Of a stretch of DNA of 64,000 nucleotides, positions 24,206-33,238 are shown piece by piece. The DNA comes from Dyadobacter jejuensis (GTDB taxonomy: Bacteria > Bacteroidota > Bacteroidia > Cytophagales > Spirosomataceae): contig NZ_QGDT01000002.1 in assembly GCF_003149085.1 (NCBI RefSeq), positions 372,001-436,000 of the forward strand. The letters run 5' to 3'. A program made the translations under genes and the position numbers. Position 1 is the first letter of the stretch. Each line of letters starts with the position of its first letter. The notes under the pieces were generated by a model. It was given only the letters and a program-made list of their open reading frames with translations, was not told where the DNA came from and searched no databases.

Positions 24206-25396
24206 ATGAAAACCACAATATGCTGGCTGTTATTTTTACTGCCCTGCCTACCCGTTTTTTCGCAAAATTATGACGAATCCCAAGTCGGCACTTTAGCCCT
24301 TCCTAAGGTCCTTAAAACCCAAGATGGCCGAGAAGTGACGACTATAAAAGATTGGGAGTCCACTCGTAGACCCGAAATTATTTCACTATTCGAAACGCAT
24401 GTATATGGCCAAGTACCAAAGACATGGGATAGGGTCATCTTTAAGCTCACGAAAGAAGATAAAAAGGCCATGAAGGGGAAGGCTACCCTGAAGGAGGTAA
24501 CGATCAGCACCTTCCGAAACCAAGAACAGGTGGACATCCATTTGGTACTGTTTATCCCCAAAAAGGCCAAGAAACCTTCTCCTGCCTTTTTACTCATCAA
24601 CAATCGGGACCCCAGTAATACCGACCCAACGAGAAAAACCTTGAGCGGATTTTGGCCGGCAGAGCAGATCATAGAAAAGGGGTATGCCATAGCAGCGATA
24701 CACGTAAGTGATGCCGCACCCGACAATAAGACCGATTATCGCAATGGGGTCTTACGGCTCTATCCGGAACAGCTAACCAAAGACGATGGCATGGCGGCGA
24801 TAGGAGCCTGGGGCTGGGCCGCAAGCCGGGTAATGGATTACTTCGAAACGGATCCAGACGTAAACGCCCAACAGGTAGGGCTGGTAGGCCATTCGAGGGG
24901 AGGGAAAGCCTCTTTATGGGCTTGTGCGCAGGATGAGCGATTTGCCATCTGCTATTCTAATAATTCAGGAAACACCGGAGCGGCGCTTTCTAAAAGAAAT
25001 TTTGGAGAAACCGTCTTAAAGATCAACACGAGCTTTCCGTATTGGTTTAACACCAACTATAAAAAATACAATGACCGCGAGCAGGACTTGCCTGTGGACC
25101 AACATTTGTTAATCGCCACCATAGCGCCAAGGCCTGCCTATATTACGAATGCCTCGGAGGACTTATGGGCCGATCCGAAGGGAAGTTTTATGGCTACCCA
25201 ACTGGCTGAGGCATCCTATGAGCTCTATGGGTTGAAATCGTCGCTTCCCAATGAGTTGCCAGCCGTTAACACCCCCTTTACTACCCCACCTTTGGGCTAT
25301 CATATTCGCGAAGGAGCTCATAACCTGACCCCCTATGACTGGGAGCAGTTTATCGCGTTTGCCGATCAACATTATGCTTCTAAAAAGCAAAAATAG
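24206..25396 (+). CDS. CE15-like glucuronoyl esterase
   Basis: 396 aa from the ATG at 24206; the frame reaches a TTG two codons earlier, but the ATG begins a clean signal peptide (KTTICWLLFLLPCLPVFSQ). Alpha/beta-hydrolase with the CE15 nucleophile motif GHSRGGKASLW (classically GCSRxGKxA), NNSGNTGAALSKR, an acidic NASEDLWADPKG and the catalytic His in REGAHNLTPYDW. CE15 enzymes cut the ester between lignin alcohols and glucuronoxylan. Secreted or periplasmic. The Cys-to-His change next to the nucleophile is common in bacterial members. Confidence 0.82.
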   Translation: MKTTICWLLFLLPCLPVFSQNYDESQVGTLALPKVLKTQDGREVTTIKDWESTRRPEIISLFETHVYGQVPKTWDRVIFKLTKEDKKAMKGKATLKEVTISTFRNQEQVDIHLVLFIPKKAKKPSPAFLLINNRDPSNTDPTRKTLSGFWPAEQIIEKGYAIAAIHVSDAAPDNKTDYRNGVLRLYPEQLTKDDGMAAIGAWGWAASRVMDYFETDPDVNAQQVGLVGHSRGGKASLWACAQDERFAICYSNNSGNTGAALSKRNFGETVLKINTSFPYWFNTNYKKYNDREQDLPVDQHLLIATIAPRPAYITNASEDLWADPKGSFMATQLAEASYELYGLKSSLPNELPAVNTPFTTPPLGYHIREGAHNLTPYDWEQFIAFADQHYASKKQK

Positions 25397-25503
25397 ATCC
25401 CATCGAGTCCTGACCTAATGGGATAATAGCAGGAATGGCCTGTGCATGTTTTCATTACATACACAGGCCATCACCACTAATGAAGCAGGACTATTATTCC
25501 AGG

Positions 25504-28500
25504 CTACGAATGGGTAGCCATAACGGGCGCTTCCACTTTCTTAGGAAACTTTGCTCTCCATTTATCCCCAATACGATCGACGGTGTAATATACCATAGGC
25601 ACCACAAAGACGGTGAGACAGAGACTAGTAACAAGTCCCCCCACAATTACCCAAGCAAGGCCATTTTTCCACTCACTTCCAGCGGCGGTACTCATGGCGA
25701 TAGGTAACATCCCTATGGCCATGGCTAGGGTCGTCATCAGAATCGGTCTTAACCGGGTGGTACCCGAGGCGATCAGGGCCGTCCAGGTGCTGTCGCCGGC
25801 TTCTTTCCGCTGATTGGCAAAATCCACGATCAGAATCGCATTTTTGGCTACCAGTCCTAGGAGCATAATCATCCCCAAAATGGTAAAGATACTCATCGAC
25901 GACTTCGTTAGAGCCAAGGCCAGAAATACGCCTAAGAACGCTACCGGAATGGCGAATAGAACCACGAAGGGATAGATAAAGTTATTATAGAGCGCTACCA
26001 TCACGAGGTACATTAGGATAATAGCTGCCAAAATAGCCATACCCATAGCCCCAAAGGTATCTGCCTGCCGCTCGGCATCGCCACTCCAGCGCAAATCGAT
26101 ACCATCGGGAAGGGGGTGATCTACCAACGACTGCTTGATACCTTCCACCAGCACTCCGGAGGTGATGCCCAAAACGCCGCTTTTGATGGTCACTGAAGTA
26201 CGGCGGTCCTTACGTTCCAACACACTAGGTCCACTACCTTGTGCTACTGTAGCGAATTGTGAAAGTTTGATAGCCTTACCCTTGTCATTGATAAAGGTGA
26301 TGTTTTTAACATCATCAACATCTTGTTTGTTAAAGTCATCGAATTTCACTCGGATATCGTACTCGTTATTCCCTACTCTATATTTAGCATCATCGTTGCC
26401 AGCATAGGCGTTTTGCATGGTGGCACCGACATTAAAAATGTTCAGCCCTAGTTGACCCATTTTTTCACGGTCCAGATTGACCTCTACCTCCGGATTACCG
26501 GCTTCCACACTTAAGCTTGCATTGATCGCCCCAGGCATAGCGGCTATACGGTGTTTTAACTCATCGGCGGCCTTCATCAGCAGCTCCGAATCTTCGGCGT
26601 TCAATACGATCTGGATGGGTTCACCAGCATTTACCATACTAACCAAACTAGGGCTCACTTTCACTCCTGCATATTCTTTTGAAATCTGCTGGGCCTTTTC
26701 AAGCATTAACTTTTCAGTCGACAGGGCCCTTTCGGTCTTATCGATCAGCGTAACGGTGAGCTCCGACTTATAATCGGAGCCTACTCCTGCTACCAACGAA
26801 GAGGTACTACTACCGGCTACATTGCTAAAAACGGTAATGACATCGGGTTGTTTTCGCAAATAATTCTCGATCTCTAAACTGCGCAGGTTATTTTGCTTGA
26901 CGGTGGTATTTTTATCGAACTCCAATGCCAATCTAAATTGACCTTTATCACTCTGGGTAACGAACTCACTACCAATGATACCCATTTTCATGACCATTCC
27001 CACCAATACGAAGAGTGAGAGTGTAAATCCTCCCATAATTAGTTTATGCTGCAGAGTCCACTTTAAGGCGCCTTCGTACCATTTGGTCAGGCCTAGAATT
27101 AACTTTTCAAACCAAATCAGCGGTAGGTGTAAAATATTGTTTTCACGTAAAATGGTAACCTTTCCGAACCGAGAGGATAGCCAGGGGGTGAGGGTATAAC
27201 AAACGAACAGACTCATCAGGGTGGCTACTACGATGGTCAGCGAGAATTGGCGAAGAATCGCCCCTACCACGTTTTGCAATAAACAGAGGGGGCCAAAAAC
27301 CACTACATCGACCATAGTGATGGCCATGGCTGAAAAGCCAATTTCATTTCGACCATCGAGGGCCGCTGTCCGCTTGTCTTTGCCCATATGCAGGTGTCGG
27401 TGTATGTTTTCCAATACCACGATACTATCGTCGACCAAGATCCCAATCACCAAAGAGAGCGCCAAAAGGGTCATCAGGTTGAGCGTAAAGCCAAACAGAT
27501 ACATGGCGATAAACGTGGAAATAAGGGAGGTAGGAATGGCTACCAAGACGATCATGGAGTCTCTAAAGCTATGTAAAAACAGCAACATGATAGCCGAAAC
27601 TAGTATGATGGCAATAAATAGGTCGTGCCCTACTCCATTGGCAGCTTCCAGTGTGTAATCGGCCGAGTCGTCGGCAATAATAAATTGCACTCCTTCACCG
27701 GCATATTTCTCCTGTATTTTACCAATTTTGTCTTTGACTTGGGCGCTGATCTCAACGGCATTCGCACTGCCTTGTTTTTTGACCAATAGACCAATGGCAT
27801 TCACTCCATTGTATCGGAAGATAGATGCAGGGTCTTTGACGATATCCGCTACCGTGGCTACCTCACTCAACTTGATGGGACTCCCAGCACTCGGCAAGGC
27901 TATGGTCAAATCATTGAGCTGGTCGACCGAGGTAAACTTCCCCGACAATCGAACGGTCATCTGCCCATTGGTTTCGGACTTCACTTTCCCCGCTGGGAAC
28001 TCTATATTGGCATTATTGATGGCTTGGGTAATGTTGAGGATGGATAAGCCATAATAATCCAGTTTATCCTTTTTTACATTGACTTGTATTTCCCTCTCTT
28101 CGCCTCCAATGAGGGTAATCTCACCCACTCCACCGATTTGTTGAAGCTGGGGAAGGATTTCATTCTCCATCATATCGTAGAAGTTGGGGCCACTTAGGTT
28201 GGAAGTAACGGCCAACTGCATGATGGGGGCATCGCTAGGGGTTACCTTGGAGATATTGGGGGTCTTAACATCACTAGGCAGGTCGCTCATGATGTTATTG
28301 AGCTTTCGCTGCACTTCTTGTTCCTTTTCGTTAATAACCGTCCCGCTTTGAAACTCGGCGGTAATAATGGAATTACCTTCCATAGATTGGGCGGTAATGG
28401 TCTTAATACCATCGACACCACTGAGCACATCTTCAATTTTTTTGGTAACGGTCTGCTCCACATTGACGGGAGCCGCTCCAGGGTATTGGGTAATAACGAC

Positions 28501-28635
28501 CAGGGTCGGCTGGCTCATTTCGGGCAACAGCTCATAGCTCAGCAAGCTGTAGCAAAAGAGCCCCCCTCCAAGTAGTATCGTAAAAATCACGATAATCAAA
28601 GAGGGCCGTTTGATTGATATTTCAGTTAATGACAT
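25504..28635 (-). CDS. RND efflux permease, HAE1 type
   Basis: 1043 aa, the usual AcrB/MdtB length, with 12 predicted membrane helices and two large periplasmic loops. The N-terminus has the family pattern SIKRPSLIIVIFTILLGG and the proton-relay aspartates are in GILVDDSIVVLENIHRH. It uses proton motive force to pump drugs, dyes or lipids through the adaptor and outer-membrane factor encoded upstream. Last gene of the minus-strand operon tetR-tolC-adaptor-permease, 52 bases after the adaptor. Its substrate range cannot be read from sequence. Confidence 0.95.
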   Translation of the reverse strand: MSLTEISIKRPSLIIVIFTILLGGGLFCYSLLSYELLPEMSQPTLVVITQYPGAAPVNVEQTVTKKIEDVLSGVDGIKTITAQSMEGNSIITAEFQSGTVINEKEQEVQRKLNNIMSDLPSDVKTPNISKVTPSDAPIMQLAVTSNLSGPNFYDMMENEILPQLQQIGGVGEITLIGGEEREIQVNVKKDKLDYYGLSILNITQAINNANIEFPAGKVKSETNGQMTVRLSGKFTSVDQLNDLTIALPSAGSPIKLSEVATVADIVKDPASIFRYNGVNAIGLLVKKQGSANAVEISAQVKDKIGKIQEKYAGEGVQFIIADDSADYTLEAANGVGHDLFIAIILVSAIMLLFLHSFRDSMIVLVAIPTSLISTFIAMYLFGFTLNLMTLLALSLVIGILVDDSIVVLENIHRHLHMGKDKRTAALDGRNEIGFSAMAITMVDVVVFGPLCLLQNVVGAILRQFSLTIVVATLMSLFVCYTLTPWLSSRFGKVTILRENNILHLPLIWFEKLILGLTKWYEGALKWTLQHKLIMGGFTLSLFVLVGMVMKMGIIGSEFVTQSDKGQFRLALEFDKNTTVKQNNLRSLEIENYLRKQPDVITVFSNVAGSSTSSLVAGVGSDYKSELTVTLIDKTERALSTEKLMLEKAQQISKEYAGVKVSPSLVSMVNAGEPIQIVLNAEDSELLMKAADELKHRIAAMPGAINASLSVEAGNPEVEVNLDREKMGQLGLNIFNVGATMQNAYAGNDDAKYRVGNNEYDIRVKFDDFNKQDVDDVKNITFINDKGKAIKLSQFATVAQGSGPSVLERKDRRTSVTIKSGVLGITSGVLVEGIKQSLVDHPLPDGIDLRWSGDAERQADTFGAMGMAILAAIILMYLVMVALYNNFIYPFVVLFAIPVAFLGVFLALALTKSSMSIFTILGMIMLLGLVAKNAILIVDFANQRKEAGDSTWTALIASGTTRLRPILMTTLAMAIGMLPIAMSTAAGSEWKNGLAWVIVGGLVTSLCLTVFVVPMVYYTVDRIGDKWRAKFPKKVEAPVMATHS

Positions 28636-28687
28636 CCTATTCTTGTTTTATCAATTATAATAATTCTTCCAGACCTTCAGCCTATCC

Positions 28688-29743
28688 TTATTTTACTACC
28701 ATTACTCGAACACCTTCTGATAGATTGACCAACCCACCCGAAACGACCACATCGCCCTCTTGTAACCCTTTAAGAACCTGGATGCGTGTCTCATTGCCTG
28801 TCCCTAGCTCTATGTCCCGTAATCTGGCCACACCTTGGTCTATTACATATACTTGTGGCTTCAAAGTAGTACCAAACAAGGCGGCCCGAGGGATGGTCAG
28901 GGCCTGGTTCGCCACGGCGTTATTCAAAGAAATGGTACCATACATCCCGGCTTTCAGTGCATACTTTGGGTTAGGTACAAGGATTTTTACCGTAAAATTA
29001 TGCGCATTGTCCGCCTTCGAGGCTATTAAATCCACCTTGCCCTGGAAAACTTCTCCTGGAAAAACATCGGTTGTAACATTTATTCTCTGACCGTTTTTGA
29101 ATTGAGATAGACTGTTCTCTGGAACGTTGACTACCAATTTCAAAGCGCTGTTGTCGGTAAGGGTGGCCATGGCCATGCCTGGAGAAACGATGGCCCCCAA
29201 ATCGAAATTCCGTGTCGTAACGATCCCTCCAAAAGGAGCCGTGATTCGGTACTGGCTGATCTGCTTCTTGAGGAGATCGATTTGGCCCTTGCTGGTCAAA
29301 ATATCCGTTTTAGCCCTGTCGAGCTGAAGTTGCGTAATACCCGAAACGGCTTGCTCATACCGGTTAAGGGTATTGACGGCAATATCGTAGTTGGCTTGAG
29401 CCGATCTTAATTGTACCTGTAGCAGTTCGTTGTCGAGCTGAGCGATGAGTCCCCCAGCACCAATACGACTCCCTTCTTCTACATTGACTTTGATCACCTT
29501 TCCAGCAGTTTCCGAACCTATGGCCACCTCTCTGTTGGGTTCAAATGACCCTGTAAATGCGGTAGTCTGATCGAAAAGGGCAGGAGACACCGTATCGGCC
29601 TGGACGGTCACCGCAGCATTTACCTCCGGATGATAGACCTTGGCTTCCACCTCTTCTTTATTCTTGGTCAACGTAAAGGCCACCATCGTTACCAATGCTC
29701 CAGCTACTAATAGGGCTAGAATGATTTTCGTCGCTTTATTCAT
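28688..29743 (-). CDS. RND efflux periplasmic adaptor (membrane fusion protein)
   Basis: 351 aa, starting with an uncleaved or cleavable membrane segment (IILALLVAGALVTMVAFTL). It has the MFP order: biotinyl-lipoyl half (GSETAGKVIKVNVEEGSRI…), an alpha-hairpin with heptads (SAQANYDIAVNTLNRYEQA), the second lipoyl half (YRITAPFGGIV) and beta-barrel. It links the permease to the TolC-like channel. 52 bases separate it from the permease and 51 from the TolC gene. Confidence 0.93.
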   Translation of the reverse strand: MNKATKIILALLVAGALVTMVAFTLTKNKEEVEAKVYHPEVNAAVTVQADTVSPALFDQTTAFTGSFEPNREVAIGSETAGKVIKVNVEEGSRIGAGGLIAQLDNELLQVQLRSAQANYDIAVNTLNRYEQAVSGITQLQLDRAKTDILTSKGQIDLLKKQISQYRITAPFGGIVTTRNFDLGAIVSPGMAMATLTDNSALKLVVNVPENSLSQFKNGQRINVTTDVFPGEVFQGKVDLIASKADNAHNFTVKILVPNPKYALKAGMYGTISLNNAVANQALTIPRAALFGTTLKPQVYVIDQGVARLRDIELGTGNETRIQVLKGLQEGDVVVSGGLVNLSEGVRVMVVK

Positions 29744-29794
29744 TATTTTGTAAATTTAATATCCTTGGTTTATAATAGTTTCAAAGAAGATGGA

Positions 29795-31126
29795 TCAAGG
29801 TAATAAGGTACCCTGTGCCTTTTTAAGACTCATTTCTGCCTGCTTGAAATTGATGAGAGCGGTAACAAAATTGGTCTGTGCGTTTTGGAGCTCGGCAGTG
29901 GTATTGATCACATCACTTACCCGCACGATCCCACTTTGGTATTGTTGGTTGATATCGGCCATCACTTTCTGAGCCAATGCCAGGTTGCGTTTCTGACTTT
30001 GATAGGTAATCAGATTGCTCCTCAAATCGGCATGGGCGTTGGCAACTTCCTGCTCGTTATTCTGCAAGATCTGCTTGGCCTGAACATCGATCTTCTGAAG
30101 CTCTATTTGCTTTTGCTTCGCTTGGTATTTGATATTGAAACCATCGAAAATAGGTACACTAAATTTCAACCCTATTGAAGAAGCCGGGTAAAATTTGCCA
30201 TTTATATTCTTAAATGGATTGGCATCGCTCTGAAATCCAGAATAGCCGTAATTGGCATATAATGATACGATGGGCTTGTACCCTGCTTTAATATTTTGAT
30301 ACTCTAGGGTCATCAACTTCTTATTCTGTAACAGCTGCAAATAATTGGTCTTCTCTAGCGCATCAAATCCATTTTCTGGCATAGCTCCGACTTCGTCTTC
30401 CTGAAAGGGAACCACTCGAACGGTCTCCTCTAAAGGCATATTCATCAATACTTTGAGGAGGTTGTAGTATTTCTCCTTACTGTTCTGCAGATTCTCCAAA
30501 TTGGCCTTGGTGTTGTCGCGTGTCACGGTAAGCCGATCCACATCGGTCTGAGTCGCTAGCCCAGCCTGTAATTGTTGGGTGGTTGTGGCCAATAATGCCT
30601 CCGTGTTCTCCAAGCGCTGTAGGGTTAGTTCCTCCTGCTTGTCCAATGACTGTATATTATAATAGGTAGCCCCCACATTATAAACCAGGTCTTCCTGACT
30701 GCTGCGTACCTGAAGCTGATTGCCCGCAACGAGCACTTTGGCTGCCTTTAACCCAATAACCGCCGAGGCATTGTAAATATTTTGAGTAAGACTAACCGTG
30801 GCCGTCTTCACCTGCGACACACCCAAACGCGCCGGAATATAAGTCCCTGAGGGCCCTCCAAAGGTTTCTGAAGGGATGACCGAGGTCTGAACCTGCGGGG
30901 AATATTGATAAGAGCCGCTGGCATTAAGATTGGGCAATAAGGCGCTATAGGCCTGCTGAACAGAGGCATTGGTTTTTTCCAGGTCTAAGGCATCTGCCTG
31001 AAGCTGTAGGCTCTGCTGGAGGGCCAAATTGGTGCATTCTTCCAGGCTATAGCTTCTCTGGGCGTGGAGGGTACCAAAGCCTCCGAATAGGAATCCAAAA
31101 GCCACTAAGAACGGGTATTTTTTCAT
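29795..31126 (-). CDS. TolC family outer-membrane efflux channel
   Basis: 443 aa with a signal peptide (KKYPFLVAFGFLFGGFGTLHAQ). Two OEP repeats, each with long coiled-coil segments (LALQQSLQLQADALDLEK… and NNEQEVANAHADLRSNL…) and short beta-strands. Forms a trimeric channel for the RND pump. First structural gene of the efflux operon; its promoter region carries the GACA-N4-TGTC palindrome at 31163-31174. Confidence 0.93.
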   Translation of the reverse strand: MKKYPFLVAFGFLFGGFGTLHAQRSYSLEECTNLALQQSLQLQADALDLEKTNASVQQAYSALLPNLNASGSYQYSPQVQTSVIPSETFGGPSGTYIPARLGVSQVKTATVSLTQNIYNASAVIGLKAAKVLVAGNQLQVRSSQEDLVYNVGATYYNIQSLDKQEELTLQRLENTEALLATTTQQLQAGLATQTDVDRLTVTRDNTKANLENLQNSKEKYYNLLKVLMNMPLEETVRVVPFQEDEVGAMPENGFDALEKTNYLQLLQNKKLMTLEYQNIKAGYKPIVSLYANYGYSGFQSDANPFKNINGKFYPASSIGLKFSVPIFDGFNIKYQAKQKQIELQKIDVQAKQILQNNEQEVANAHADLRSNLITYQSQKRNLALAQKVMADINQQYQSGIVRVSDVINTTAELQNAQTNFVTALINFKQAEMSLKKAQGTLLP

Positions 31127-31161
31127 TATCTTTCTGTACTTTTTTGTTAAATGTTAATGTC

Positions 31162-31175
31162 TGACAATTTTGTCG
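31162..31175 (-). promoter_or_regulatory. Probable TetR operator ahead of the tolC gene
   Basis: GACA-ATTT-TGTC at 31163-31174 with matching outer bases. The same GACA-N4-TGTC geometry recurs upstream of the tetR gene itself, as expected for one repressor binding both sites. Confidence 0.6.
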
Positions 31176-31195
31176 AAATAAGGGCAAAAAAATAG

Positions 31196-31807
31196 TTATG
31201 CTTTAAATGCGGTTTCTAAGAAGCTCAAAATAAAGGCTTCTCTCTGGCGTAAAAGATCCATATAGGCCTCATCGGAAAACTTGAGCATCTTCTTGATCAT
31301 GGCCATACCCGTGAATGGAAACATACACACCGATAATAAGGTAATAAATATTTGATGTGGGTCTCCTTTAAGTTCTCCTTTACGCACAGCCTCCTCAATG
31401 GGGACTATAAAATGCTCATGCATATTGACCGGAATGGTTTTCAAAAGTACCTCCGCAATAAAATCAGGGTTGTTATTGAACTCATTCAGCATAAACAAAT
31501 CGAACTCTGGATTTCTTAAGGCACTTTTCATATAGCTAGAGGCAAAATTTCTCATACGCTCCACTATAGGCACTTCGCAAGGGTCAAATTGTGTCACCCG
31601 TCTTTCGGTTTCCGAAAAGAAATCTTTCATGACCGTAGAAAAGAGCTTTTCCTTGCTTCTAAAATAATAGTGCAAAGCAGTTCTACCAATTCCCGATTCA
31701 TCGGCAATTTCCTGTAAACGGGCCCCATCATAACCCTTTCGGAAGAACACTTTTTTAGCGGCCTCGATGATAAGTGCTTCAGTATCTGTACTTTCTTGAT
31801 CCAACAT
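31196..31807 (-). CDS. TetR/AcrR-type repressor of the efflux operon
   Basis: 203 aa. N-terminal helix-turn-helix (EALIIEAAKKVFFRKGYDGARLQEIADESGIGRTALHYYFRSKEKLF) followed by a variable helical ligand domain. It directly precedes the tolC-adaptor-permease genes (69 bases to tolC). Matching palindromes flank it on both sides, which supports autoregulation and control of the pump. Ligand unknown. Confidence 0.9.
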   Translation of the reverse strand: MLDQESTDTEALIIEAAKKVFFRKGYDGARLQEIADESGIGRTALHYYFRSKEKLFSTVMKDFFSETERRVTQFDPCEVPIVERMRNFASSYMKSALRNPEFDLFMLNEFNNNPDFIAEVLLKTIPVNMHEHFIVPIEEAVRKGELKGDPHQIFITLLSVCMFPFTGMAMIKKMLKFSDEAYMDLLRQREAFILSFLETAFKA

Positions 31808-31814
31808 AACTGTT

Positions 31815-31840
31815 TGACATTTTTGTCGAACACAAATATC
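31815..31840 (-). promoter_or_regulatory. Probable tetR promoter and autoregulatory operator
   Basis: GACA-TTTT-TGTC at 31816-31827. A near-consensus minus-strand -7 box GATATTTG (31840-31833) lies just upstream, so repressor bound here would cover the transcription start. Confidence 0.55.
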
Positions 31841-31919
31841 AAACTTCTTTTTGGAAAAAGAAAGTAAAATAGGGTAATCAGGGATTATTTTTTGAGAAAG
31901 GATTGGTGTAGATTGGTGG

Positions 31920-31969
31920 ATTCGTGGCTAGTAACCTTTCCAGCCACGAATCCCACGAATCTCACGAAT
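31920..31969. repeat. Interspersed CACGAAT-type repeat
   Basis: ATTCGTGGCT (31920-31929) and AGCCACGAAT (31942-31951) form a 10-base inverted repeat, followed by two more direct CACGAAT copies 9 bases apart (starts 31946, 31955, 31964). Such strings occur in intergenic DNA of many Bacteroidota. Intergenic, between tetR and the glycosidase gene; no gene is visible in 31843-32105. Confidence 0.5.
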
Positions 31970-32105
31970 GCTTCCACCCGACCCCTATCCTCATTTCGTG
32001 GCCAGAATATCATTCCTACTCTAGCGTAAATATTCACTATTTTCACAATAGAATCGACGCTGAATTAGCTTTAGGTAAAAACGACCAGCACAGTGACCAA
32101 TCGCT

Positions 32106-33200
32106 ATGATAAAAAAAACACTATTACTCTTACTATTATTATGGGCAGGGGTCATTCAGGCCCAAAAGCGCCATACGACCGTATCCATTCGCAGCGAAAA
32201 CTTCTACATCAACGGTAAAATAACCCTTCAGGGAAAGTCCTACCAAGGAATGAATTTGGAAGGCTTACTACCCAACTCCAGGATGGTGCAGGGTATATTT
32301 GACGACACCAACCCCGAGACCAAGCACCAGTGGAAATATGCGGACACTGGCGAATGGGATCCCGACAGAAACACCCGGGAGTTTGTTGAAGCCATGGAGA
32401 TATGGAAGAAAAAAGGACTGTTAGCCTTTACCGTCAACCTTCAGGGGGGAAGTCCTTACGGTTATTCCAAGAGCCAGCCCTGGCACAATTCGGCCATTCG
32501 GCCCGACGGGACCCTGGACGATGCTTATATGAAAAGGCTAGAGAAGATCCTCACCCGGGCCGACCAACTCGGAATGGTAGTCATATTGGGTTATTATTAT
32601 TTCGGGCAAGACGGGCGTATCGTCGATGATCGAGCCATAGAGGAGGGGGTCAAAAACACAACCAATTGGGTACTAGACAAAAAATACGAAAATGTAATCG
32701 TAGAGATTGCCAACGAATGCAACATCAACTACAAGACCCATCCCATTTTACAGCCTCAGCAAACCGTTACGCTCATTGATTTAGTCAAGTCCATCCAACG
32801 AAAAGGGCGGCGGCTACTGGTATCGACCAGTTTCTCGGGCAATTTCATCCCTACCGACGAAGTATTAGCCGCCAGTGATTTCGTGCTCGTCCATGGCAAT
32901 GGCGTAAAGCAACCTGAAAGAATCGAGGAGATGGTGAAGATCATTAGGGACAAGAAGACCTACAAAGGCCAGCCGATCGTATTCAACGAAGACGATCATT
33001 TCGATTTTGACAAGCCCTATAACAACTTCATTGCCGCCACCAAGGCGCATGCTTCGTGGGGGTATTTCGATTATCGCATGAAAGACGAGGCCTATCAGGA
33101 CGGGTATCAAAGTGTACCCGTTGACTGGGGAATAGACAGTCCGCGAAAAAAGGCATTTTTTGATCTTTTACAAAAAATGACCCAAGGTTCTAAGCATTAA
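32106..33200 (+). CDS. Clan GH-A glycoside hydrolase (GH5-like TIM barrel)
   Basis: 364 aa with a signal peptide (KKTLLLLLLLWAGVIQAQ). TIM-barrel glycosidase: the general acid Glu is in IVEIANECN (strand 4 N-E motif) and the nucleophile Glu in VFNEDDHFD (strand 7). Other barrel landmarks are LAFTVNLQGG and VVILGYYYFGQDGR. Typical for cellulase/mannanase-like enzymes, but the exact glycan is unknown. The heparinase II/III-type lyase begins 38 bases downstream, so the two probably attack the same acidic polysaccharide. Confidence 0.78.
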   Translation: MIKKTLLLLLLLWAGVIQAQKRHTTVSIRSENFYINGKITLQGKSYQGMNLEGLLPNSRMVQGIFDDTNPETKHQWKYADTGEWDPDRNTREFVEAMEIWKKKGLLAFTVNLQGGSPYGYSKSQPWHNSAIRPDGTLDDAYMKRLEKILTRADQLGMVVILGYYYFGQDGRIVDDRAIEEGVKNTTNWVLDKKYENVIVEIANECNINYKTHPILQPQQTVTLIDLVKSIQRKGRRLLVSTSFSGNFIPTDEVLAASDFVLVHGNGVKQPERIEEMVKIIRDKKTYKGQPIVFNEDDHFDFDKPYNNFIAATKAHASWGYFDYRMKDEAYQDGYQSVPVDWGIDSPRKKAFFDLLQKMTQGSKH

Positions 33201-33238
33201 GGATACGACTCCTAGTCACCCAACTTATCTAAACCCCT

